A stretch of DNA of 5,501 nucleotides from Candidatus Curtissbacteria bacterium. Its GTDB lineage: Bacteria > Patescibacteriota > Microgenomatia > Curtissbacterales > GWA2-41-24. The DNA lies in contig JACPYZ010000004.1 in the NCBI GenBank assembly GCA_016195765.1, forward strand, positions 1 through 5,501. The letters run 5' to 3'. This document shows, one piece after another, positions 1 through 4,556 of this stretch. Both the position numbers and the translations under genes were made by a program. Below the pieces are notes generated by a model. The model was not told the DNA's origin and made no database searches. It worked only from the letters and a program-made list of their open reading frames with translations. Numbering within the stretch: position 1 is the stretch's first letter; the number at the start of each line of letters is the position of its first letter.

Positions 1-819
1 AATTTCCCCCACTGGCTTATCAGACCACTGGAACAAAATACCGCGGGCATCGTCTGCCCAAAAAGCGGCTTGTGGTGCCCTTTTTAAGTTCGGCAACCAG
101 AAAACAGCAAACGCCAAAAGCATTACCAAAAATGCTGTGGCAATTCCCCACCTTTTGTTTTTGTCTGTTTTTAATTCTTTCCAAAACAAACCAAAAACCA
201 GCGGCAAAAACAGCGGCAAAAAGAAAAAGTATGCAGCATACGAAAAGCACGTCAAACCCAAACAAATGCCACCAATAACAGTTTGCCTACGTGTTTTTCC
301 AAATATCAGATACGTTCCCAGCAACAAAAACATAAGCCCGTACATACCGATAGAATAGCCCGGCCTGGACATAAAAAAGTGCCACGAAGAAAAAGCAGCG
401 ACAAAAGTACAAAGAAGCGCAGTTGCTTCGTCTTGGAAAAACCGTTTGGCTAGTTTGTAGATTAGAAAGATTGTGATTATGGAAATAAAAACAACGCTGA
501 AGCGTACCGAAAAGACGTTCAGGCCCATTAAGGCAATAAATGGCACCTTTAGATAAAAAGCCATTGGATATTCGGAAATTCCGAAACCTTCAAAAGAAAG
601 CGGCAAGAAGCGACCATGTTGATCATGCCCGGTTTTGAGAAGCGAATAGGCATCATAGCCAAAAAGTGCTTCGTCGCGATGAAACCCTGGTGGAACTGTA
701 TTTAAACTATAAAGACGGAGAATGGCACCCGCTGCCAGGATTAAAATAAGAATAATGGTGCGCTTGGTGAAAAATGTGGAAAGCCTGCTTTTTTCTTCGA
801 CCCTTTTGCCTTGCGCCAT
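1..819 (-). CDS. GT39/ArnT-PMT-like membrane glycosyltransferase, N-terminal part (C-terminus beyond window)
   Basis: The reverse strand is open from ATG 819-817 to base 1, exactly 273 codons, with an in-frame TAA two codons upstream, so this is the first possible start. The protein begins with a basic stretch and a first membrane helix (about residues 21-39). A long outside loop follows, carrying FHRDEA (46-51); the Asp49-Glu50 pair sits where GT-C enzymes of the ArnT/PMT family keep their catalytic acidic residue. The loop continues through DAYSLLKTG and a Gly/Phe-rich part to about residue 88. More hydrophobic helices follow (roughly 92-122, 134-150, 157-174, 180-212, 224-242), with a family-like SRPGYSIGMY at 151-160. 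Such enzymes usually move a sugar from a polyprenyl-phosphate donor to a lipid, glycan or protein on the outer face of the membrane. Donor and acceptor cannot be told from this part. Family members are often about 500 residues or longer, so roughly half is missing. It is divergent from the tRNA. Confidence 0.88.
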   Translation of the reverse strand, partial: MAQGKRVEEKSRLSTFFTKRTIILILILAAGAILRLYSLNTVPPGFHRDEALFGYDAYSLLKTGHDQHGRFLPLSFEGFGISEYPMAFYLKVPFIALMGLNVFSVRFSVVFISIITIFLIYKLAKRFFQDEATALLCTFVAAFSSWHFFMSRPGYSIGMYGLMFLLLGTYLIFGKTRRQTVIGGICLGLTCFSYAAYFFFLPLFLPLVFGLFWKELKTDKNKRWGIATAFLVMLLAFAVFWLPNLKRAPQAAFWADDARGILFQWSDKPVGEI

Positions 820-826
820 GCCTTAC

Positions 827-832
827 ATAGTA
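827..832 (-). promoter_or_regulatory. candidate -10 box at the glycosyltransferase start (leaderless geometry)
   Basis: Read on the minus strand this is TACTAT (TAnnnT), with seven bases between it and the ATG. This is the same spacing as the box before the GTG at 1558, so the transcript could begin at or next to the start codon. The AAGG just before the ATG is only one base away, too close to act as a ribosome binding site. There is no -35 match. The upstream TATAAT at 856-861 is a competing promoter. Confidence 0.35.
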
Positions 833-855
833 CAACAAATGCAAATAGTTGGGAG

Positions 856-861
856 ATTATA
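856..861 (-). promoter_or_regulatory. candidate -10 box (TATAAT) upstream of the glycosyltransferase
   Basis: The minus strand has a perfect TATAAT here. Transcription would start near 849 and give a leader of about 30 bases. No recognisable -35 hexamer lies 16-18 bp upstream, where the region is instead occupied by the inverted repeat at 869-888, and there is no TG extension. This leader contains no well-spaced Shine-Dalgarno site. Confidence 0.4.
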
Positions 862-868
862 AACTGAT

Positions 869-888
869 ATCAAACCTTACAGTTTGAT
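869..888. repeat. 7-bp inverted repeat in the divergent gap, possible operator
   Basis: ATCAAAC (869-875) and GTTTGAT (882-888) are perfect inverted arms around a 6-base spacer. The repeat lies just upstream of the minus-strand TATAAT, over the place a -35 box would occupy, so a dimeric regulator or a small hairpin are both possible. A T-run does not follow on either strand, so it is not an intrinsic terminator. The nine bases ATATCAAAC (867-875) recur at 1069-1077 just after the tRNA. No regulator can be named. Confidence 0.35.
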
Positions 889-960
889 GCAAGCCGCCGT
901 CTCTATCTTTATAGTTCTCATATCAGATGATTCAACACGCATCGGAGGGAATTATACCAA

Positions 961-974
961 AATATGGCGATATT
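961..974. repeat. short palindrome next to the tRNA promoter
   Basis: AATAT-GGCG-ATATT forms a perfect 5-bp inverted repeat with a four-base loop, ending two bases before the extended -10 of the tRNA. With AT-rich arms this short, it may well be chance. Confidence 0.2.
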
Positions 975-976
975 GC

Positions 977-985
977 TGATATAAT
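977..985 (+). promoter_or_regulatory. extended -10 promoter of tRNA-Trp
   Basis: TGA followed by a perfect TATAAT (980-985) makes an ideal extended -10 element. Transcription would start near 992, about five bases before the mature tRNA, so only a very short 5' leader would need RNase P removal. The -35 position (957-962) reads CCAAAA and does not match, as expected when the TG extension compensates. Confidence 0.7.
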
Positions 986-996
986 AATCCCACCTT

Positions 997-1067
997 ACGG
1001 GTGTCGTTCAGTGGTAGGACTTTGGTCTCCAAAACCAATAACGAGGGTTCGATTCCTTCCACCCGTG
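997..1067 (+). tRNA. trnW: tRNA-Trp (anticodon CCA)
   Basis: A full cloverleaf can be drawn over 71 bases. The acceptor stem ACGGGTG (997-1003) pairs perfectly with CACCCGT (1060-1066). The D stem is GTTC/GGAC (1006-1009 with 1017-1020) around an AGTGGTA loop. The anticodon stem TTGGT/ACCAA (1022-1026 with 1034-1038) holds the loop CTCCAAA, with anticodon CCA at 1029-1031 reading UGG. The T stem GAGGG/CCTTC (1043-1047 with 1055-1059) holds TTCGATT. The discriminator is G1067, as expected for bacterial tRNA-Trp. The 3' CCA is not encoded (CAT follows), so a CCA-adding enzyme would be needed. The anticodon reads UGG only, which fits UGA being kept as a stop. No clear terminator follows it. Confidence 0.96.
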
Positions 1068-1100
1068 CATATCAAACTTGATTTCCTGGGCGATTCATAG

Positions 1101-1116
1101 TAAATTCCCCTAAATT
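1101..1116 (+). promoter_or_regulatory. tandem TAAATT boxes before the 1121 gene
   Basis: TAAATT occurs at 1101-1106 and again at 1111-1116, ten bases apart. The first could act as a -10 box giving a leader of about eight bases. The second sits only four bases before the ATG and would place the start of transcription inside the gene. There is no Shine-Dalgarno site. Readthrough from the tRNA promoter is the alternative source of transcript. Confidence 0.3.
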
Positions 1117-1120
1117 ACAG

Positions 1121-1534
1121 ATGGGTAGACCTGACGCACTACAATCGCCGATTGTCACACGAAACGCTTCGCACGGCAAAGAAAAACCTGCATCTCTTAG
1201 TAACTTTATACTTCGAACTAAAAGTGGCCAAACAAGGCTTTTAACTGGCAATGTTTTAGATTTCGACTGTTATCCAGAAGCTCTCGACGTAAAAAGAGTT
1301 GCAATCACGGTAATAGACCAATCCACTACGTTTATCTCGATACACAATAAAGATATAGGCATAGTTAACCCTAGATGGGGGCAAGTAACTGACAAAGAAA
1401 CAGGCGAAGAAAGAATAGAAGTGAGCCTTAGAAATCCTGATGATATTAAAATGGCAGGTTTGGCCTTTGCTAAGGACTTCAAAGTTCTACATGGTGCTGG
1501 TTGGGCCGTAATATTTGACCCGATTGCACAGTAG
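1121..1534 (+). CDS. hypothetical protein, 137 aa, unrecognised
   Basis: I do not recognise this protein. The start is ATG 1121; an in-frame TGA at 1079-1081, with no other start codon between, fixes it as the first possible one. The stop is TAG. The first 30 residues are polar and look disordered. From about residue 30 to 85 there are alternating hydrophobic stretches (RLLTGNVLDFDCY, VKRVAITVIDQ, TTFISIHNKDIGIVNP) that suggest a beta-rich fold. A charged turn follows (DKETGEERIE, 91-100), and then a mixed C-terminal part with LAFAKDFKVLHGAGWAVIF (about 114-132). It has one cysteine (50), no signal peptide and no membrane helix, so it is probably cytoplasmic. It lies 53 bases after the tRNA and 23 bases before another unrecognised gene of nearly equal size. 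The two proteins show no obvious similarity to each other. Reading frame and codon use look genuine. Confidence 0.7.
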   Translation: MGRPDALQSPIVTRNASHGKEKPASLSNFILRTKSGQTRLLTGNVLDFDCYPEALDVKRVAITVIDQSTTFISIHNKDIGIVNPRWGQVTDKETGEERIEVSLRNPDDIKMAGLAFAKDFKVLHGAGWAVIFDPIAQ

Positions 1535-1539
1535 ACACC

Positions 1540-1550
1540 TGTGATAAAAT
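1540..1550 (+). promoter_or_regulatory. extended -10 promoter for the 1558 gene (leaderless geometry)
   Basis: TGTGATAAAAT contains TGA plus TAAAAT (1545-1550), and seven bases separate it from the GTG start codon. Initiation about seven bases downstream of the -10 would fall at the start codon itself. TTGCAC (1524-1529) is a poor, closely spaced -35 candidate. The same 11-base pattern TGTGNTAAAAT occurs before the peptidase gene. Confidence 0.55.
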
Positions 1551-1557
1551 CTTTTCT

Positions 1558-1977
1558 GTGCCCGAAAGACGCCACGAAGTAACAGCTTTCAACCACGTCC
1601 GCGATATCCGCAGTACAATATATTCCACTGGCCAAGACCCAACCGACGACAGTGTCGTTCATAGTTTTACTTCTGAGACAATTGCCGCAAAACTAAGAAG
1701 GTTGGGAGCAACTCACGCCACAGAACACCTAAGCGTTCGCGCAAACCACTTTAGCCCAACTTTTTCCCTATGTTTAACTTATAGCGGAGAAATGGACGGA
1801 CCTTCCGACGGCGTGGTAGTAATTGAGGGTTCTTCTGGTCTACTTTCGATGCGCCTTGTAGATATGGACCGCAACAGGCCCGGAATTATTGAAAGCCGCG
1901 GTCGTGCAATCAACACATTTTTAAGATCACTTTCAAAAGTGCTTCAAGTTTCGGTAGCCGCCCAAGCTGCAGTTTAA
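1558..1977 (+). CDS. hypothetical protein, 139 aa, unrecognised
   Basis: I do not recognise this protein. It starts at GTG 1558; no upstream ATG lies in frame after the previous stop, and the promoter-like box seven bases upstream supports this start. It ends with TAA. The first 60 residues are polar and helix-prone, with a basic stretch AAKLRRLG (43-50). The middle (about 66-104) has short beta-like segments: SPTFSLCLTYSG, DGVVVIEGSSG, LLSMRLVDMD. The end (about 113-139) looks like an amphipathic helix, GRAINTFLRSLSKVLQ, followed by an Ala/Val-rich tail. There is one cysteine (72) and no signal peptide or membrane helix. It sits 23 bases after the previous unknown gene and 26 bases before the peptidase. 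No function can be assigned. Confidence 0.72.
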   Translation: MPERRHEVTAFNHVRDIRSTIYSTGQDPTDDSVVHSFTSETIAAKLRRLGATHATEHLSVRANHFSPTFSLCLTYSGEMDGPSDGVVVIEGSSGLLSMRLVDMDRNRPGIIESRGRAINTFLRSLSKVLQVSVAAQAAV

Positions 1978-1986
1978 AAAGATCCT

Positions 1987-1997
1987 TGTGCTAAAAT
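1987..1997 (+). promoter_or_regulatory. extended -10 promoter for the M24 peptidase gene (leaderless geometry)
   Basis: TGTGCTAAAAT contains TGC plus TAAAAT (1992-1997), with six bases between it and ATG 2004. The predicted first transcribed base is the A of the ATG or next to it. No -35 match is visible at 16-18 bp. The TAA within the box is also the in-frame stop that makes ATG 2004 the first possible start. Confidence 0.55.
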
Positions 1998-2003
1998 TTC
2001 CCA

Positions 2004-3053
2004 ATGCAGCTTCCAAACGACATGGATGCCTTAATTGTTACCAACCCTTATAACATTCTTTACCTTAGCGGCTTTAAGGGAATTTCTGACACCGAACGCG
2101 AAGCAATTTTGATTGTAAAAAATAAGCAGAGCATCTTGATCACAGCCAAACTATACCGCGAAGAAGCAAGCAAGCTTAAAACCAAAGTTGTTTACACAAA
2201 CGAGCGAGACACCTTGATGCTTGCACTCCAACAGACGCTAAAAGGTGCCCAAAAAATTGGCTTTGAAGAAAAGGATTTAAAAGTTAGCGAATTTAACAAC
2301 TTTAAGACACTTCTGCCAGGAAAAGACCTAATTGGCACCCGCGACTTGATAGAAAACCTGCGGGCCGTAAAAACCAGCGACGAAGTCAAAAAGATCGAGA
2401 AAGCCCAGATTATTTCCCAGAACGCTTTGGCACTACTTTTAAAATCTCTTAAAACTGGCCAAACCGAGCAAGAAATCGCCCAAAGACTAGCGCTTATAGT
2501 GCAAAAAGTTGGTGGCGAAGGCCTTTCTTTTGAAAGCATTGTTGCCAGTGGCCCCAATAGCGGCATTCCCCACCACAAAACAGGCAACAGAAAAATTAAA
2601 ACCGGCGACACGCTACTTTTTGATTTTGGAGCCAAGTATCAAAACTACTGCGCCGATGTTACAAGAACTGTCTTCGTGGGCAAGGCAAGCGACCGGCAAG
2701 TAAACATTTACAACCATGTCATGTGCGCTCAACAAAACGCAATTGAAAAAGTGCAAAGAGAATTGAAGCTTAAAGATGCTTACAATCTGGCTTACGAAGT
2801 TTTTGAAGATGCCCAGCTGCACGATTATTTTATTCACGGCCTGGGTCATGGCGTTGGTTTGGAAGTCCACGAATCGCCTTATCTTAGAGCAAGTTCTAAA
2901 GACGAAGATTTACTGCAAGACAATATGGTTTTTTCGGTAGAGCCCGGACTCTACTTTCCTTGGGGTGGCGTAAGGATTGAAGACTTGGTAGTTTTGCAAA
3001 ACGGCAAAGCAAAAGTTCTTGGTAATATTAAGAAGGAAATAATTGTTGTTTAA
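2004..3053 (+). CDS. M24 family metallopeptidase, Xaa-Pro dipeptidase/aminopeptidase-like
   Basis: This is a complete 349-residue two-domain protein. A creatinase-type N-terminal domain (about 1-122) opens with DALIVTNPYNILYLSGF, typical of PepQ/PepP relatives. A pita-bread catalytic domain follows (about 126-349). All five metal ligands are visible: Asp207 (LLFDFGA), Asp218 (CADVTRT), His282 (HGLGHGVG), Glu313 (SVEPGLYF) and Glu326 (VRIEDLVV). The active-site histidines expected near PHH (190-191) and LEVHE (289) are also present. The enzyme should remove or split an N-terminal residue next to proline in peptides, using two Mn or Co ions, in the cytoplasm; there is no signal peptide. The length fits bacterial PepQ-like proteins, with a slightly short N-terminus. 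Dipeptidase and aminopeptidase activity cannot be separated from sequence alone. It is translationally coupled to the lipoprotein gene through a TAATG overlap. Confidence 0.95.
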   Translation: MQLPNDMDALIVTNPYNILYLSGFKGISDTEREAILIVKNKQSILITAKLYREEASKLKTKVVYTNERDTLMLALQQTLKGAQKIGFEEKDLKVSEFNNFKTLLPGKDLIGTRDLIENLRAVKTSDEVKKIEKAQIISQNALALLLKSLKTGQTEQEIAQRLALIVQKVGGEGLSFESIVASGPNSGIPHHKTGNRKIKTGDTLLFDFGAKYQNYCADVTRTVFVGKASDRQVNIYNHVMCAQQNAIEKVQRELKLKDAYNLAYEVFEDAQLHDYFIHGLGHGVGLEVHESPYLRASSKDEDLLQDNMVFSVEPGLYFPWGGVRIEDLVVLQNGKAKVLGNIKKEIIVV

Positions 3054-3418
3054 TGTCACGCTTGTTTGTGCCAGTTATTATTTGTTTATCGTTTTTACTT
3101 GCCGGCTGCAGTGCAAAAACAAACCAGTCGGCACTACCCACAAATAATTTTTCCAAAGGGGCCCAAATTGCCAAGATTCCGGCAGAGGCTTTAAAAAACG
3201 CCCTGAATTCTTTTACAAAAGCCAAAGAAGGTGGCCAAGACCTTAAAAATGGCCCATGCTTGGGCAAAATTGCAGACGATTGGGTTTTGGACATTGCCCA
3301 CAATCCCCGCCTGCCTGTAGACGATTTGGATGAAAACCAATGCCCAGATTTGAAACAGGGTTCTGCGCACCATTTTATAGAAATGGACGCAAGCGGGCAG
3401 ATAATTCAGGCACACTGA
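3053..3418 (+). CDS. small lipoprotein of unknown function, 121 aa
   Basis: ATG 3053 overlaps the peptidase stop in TAATG, and no well-spaced ribosome binding site precedes it, so translation probably reinitiates after the peptidase. The N-terminus is a short lipoprotein signal: Arg3, a hydrophobic core (4-16) and the lipobox LAGC with Cys19 as the lipidated residue. A polar linker (20-35) and a helical part (about 36-60) follow. The compact C-terminal region (66-121) contains GPCLG, IADDWVLDIAHNP, DENQC and AHHFIEMDASG. Its two cysteines (69 and 97) could form a disulfide outside the membrane. The Trp, Asp, His and Asn residues look like conserved positions of a small domain, but I cannot name a family. 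It ends with TGA, the only UGA stop in the window. The product is probably tethered to the outer face of the membrane. Confidence 0.82.
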   Translation: MSRLFVPVIICLSFLLAGCSAKTNQSALPTNNFSKGAQIAKIPAEALKNALNSFTKAKEGGQDLKNGPCLGKIADDWVLDIAHNPRLPVDDLDENQCPDLKQGSAHHFIEMDASGQIIQAH

Positions 3419-3443
3419 AATTCCGGCGATTTTAGACTATAAT
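3415..3443 (+). promoter_or_regulatory. promoter of the multi-HTH gene
   Basis: CTGAAA (3415-3420, four of six matches to TTGACA) and a perfect TATAAT (3438-3443) are separated by exactly 17 bp. This is the only pair in the window with both boxes at standard spacing. The -35 overlaps the stop codon of the lipoprotein gene. Eleven bases lie between the -10 and ATG 3455, giving a leader of about four or five bases and no room for a ribosome binding site. Confidence 0.65.
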
Positions 3444-3454
3444 TCCAATTCGAA

Positions 3455-4498
3455 ATGACAGATCGAATAAGACCAGGTGACATCGCTCAACCGACAGGTT
3501 GGGAATTTTTGGAAAACGATCCGAATCTGAACACGCCAGTCAAAAGGCTAAGGCAGGTTTGCGATTTAGCAAACAATGGAACAAAGACAATTATTGCCAT
3601 TGAGCTTCTCCATACCAGTTCGCTGAGCCGCGGACAGCTTTTTGAAATTCTGATGTCCGCCCAAAGAAAAATTCTCCATGGCAGCGATGCCTTGCATGCA
3701 GCCAAGCAACTACTGGACCCTACAATTGCGGTAGCCGATCATGATTCAATAAGGCTAACACCTTTCGGGGAAGAAGCCGCAAAAGCTGCCCAATTTTGCT
3801 GGGAACAATTTGACGCTTTAGGCAAAACACCTTCGGATTTACTGGGACACGTTGCACGTCAGCGCAATTTGCCGGAAGGCGGGGTAAGCTCAACCGGGCT
3901 CACCAGAGCTCAAATTATACTGACGCTAAGTGCGAGAAACGCTACAGCTGCCGAGCTGGCAAAAGCGGCAAAAATAAACCCGGCACTTGTTTCCAGCTAT
4001 CACCTACAACCATTGCAAATGCAAGGAATAATAGATTACAGAAGTCTGGATACGGCGGGCAGGCAAAAAAGAGGCGAAAACCCCAACCTGCCTAAACCTG
4101 GCCAATCACTGGCCGAATTAACCGCGTTGGGAATAATAATCGCAAGCGATATTCTGACACCGATTTTTGAATGGGCCAACAATCGAGACCAAAAACCTAT
4201 TGATGGTATTGAGTATCCTTCTGAAGAGTTTTTCCAAAGAATCGTTAGAGCCCACAGAAGCAAATCTCCTTTTATTGGCGCTGATACAAGAAGGGATGAA
4301 AGCCAAATTATTGGTACCGTTGTAAGCCAAGATGGGCAACTGAACAAGGCACAAATCGCAAGAGCAATCGGTCTTACACCTTCGCATGGAACAAAAGTCG
4401 TCGATAGATTAATTAGGAGTGGACGCCTAGACGTTGGTCAAAACGCCGAAAGTAGCGCAAGACCAACTATTTGGATTAGCCCCAGGAGAAGTGCATAG
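3455..4498 (+). CDS. predicted DNA-binding protein with three helix-turn-helix units, 347 aa
   Basis: I recognise the domain type but not the protein. ATG 3455 follows a good promoter. Three winged-helix-like units can be read. Unit one (about 28-110) runs from RLRQVCDLANNGTKTIIAIELLH to the wing-like IRLTPFGEEAA. Unit two (about 149-200) has ARNATAAELAKAAKINPALV followed by LQMQGIIDYRSLD. Unit three (about 283-343) has GQLNKAQIARAIGLTPSHGT, then VVDRLIRSGRLDV and the wing RPTIWISP. Units two and three show the MarR/ArsR-like pattern of a recognition helix followed by a hydrophobic helix and a beta hairpin. The linkers (110-148, 200-282) contain helical segments. There is no signal peptide or membrane helix, so a cytoplasmic regulator or nucleoid-associated factor is likely. 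Its target is unknown. Autoregulation is possible, and it has its own promoter. The stop TAG lies at the edge of the heptamer repeat. Confidence 0.82.
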   Translation: MTDRIRPGDIAQPTGWEFLENDPNLNTPVKRLRQVCDLANNGTKTIIAIELLHTSSLSRGQLFEILMSAQRKILHGSDALHAAKQLLDPTIAVADHDSIRLTPFGEEAAKAAQFCWEQFDALGKTPSDLLGHVARQRNLPEGGVSSTGLTRAQIILTLSARNATAAELAKAAKINPALVSSYHLQPLQMQGIIDYRSLDTAGRQKRGENPNLPKPGQSLAELTALGIIIASDILTPIFEWANNRDQKPIDGIEYPSEEFFQRIVRAHRSKSPFIGADTRRDESQIIGTVVSQDGQLNKAQIARAIGLTPSHGTKVVDRLIRSGRLDVGQNAESSARPTIWISPRRSA

Positions 4499-4556
4499 TG
4501 GTTAGTAGTTTTAGTGGTTAGTAGTTTTAGTGGTTAGTGGTTAGTCGTTAGTGGTT
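4497..4556. repeat. heptamer-based tandem repeat at convergent gene ends
   Basis: The plus strand reads AGTGGTTAGTAGTTTT twice exactly (4497-4512, 4513-4528), then four heptamers of consensus AGTGGTT (4529-4556), one with C instead of G at 4546. The 16-mer is itself AGTGGTT plus AGTAGTT plus two extra T. The plus strand is G/T-rich and has a single C. The array carries part of the TAG of the upstream gene (4496-4498) and the TAA of the transglycosylase (4548-4550, read on minus), plus that gene's last codons. It contains no hairpin or T-run typical of a terminator. Confidence 0.9.

Noticed and set aside
20..358. Small frames on both strands in the first 360 bases (minus 20-265, plus 72-278 and 137-358).
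   Set aside because: All overlap the minus-strand glycosyltransferase frame, which is open for 273 codons and has clear family motifs and membrane helices.
944..984. GGAGG (944-948), a perfect Shine-Dalgarno match, followed by a six-codon frame ATG 964 to TAA.
   Set aside because: The spacing to the ATG is about 15 bases, too long, and the frame ends inside the tRNA promoter. It is probably chance.
1071..1082. ATCAA-AC-TTGAT after the tRNA, as a possible terminator hairpin.
   Set aside because: A two-base loop with a five-pair AT-rich stem would not be stable, and there is no real T-run after it.
927..1100. A 57-codon plus-strand open frame starting at ATG 927, with a TATAGT box eleven bases upstream, that runs through the whole tRNA to a TAG.
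   Set aside because: More than a third of it is the tRNA gene, whose structure is fully paired, and the tRNA has its own strong promoter. The translation has no recognisable protein character.
997..1120. The tRNA as an attachment site of an integrated element carrying the two unknown genes.
   Set aside because: No repeat of the tRNA 3' end is seen further along the window, and there is no integrase or other mobile gene.
3416..3442. UGA recoding (as Gly or Trp), which would lengthen the lipoprotein by eight residues after the TGA to the TAA at 3440-3442.
   Set aside because: The tRNA-Trp has a CCA anticodon, no other gene contains an in-frame UGA, and the extension would run into the promoter of the next gene. 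The standard code is simpler.
4497..4556. The heptamer array as a CRISPR or telomere-like repeat.
   Set aside because: There are no spacers between units, the array is only about 60 bp, and the units are not exact GGTTAG telomere repeats at a contig end.
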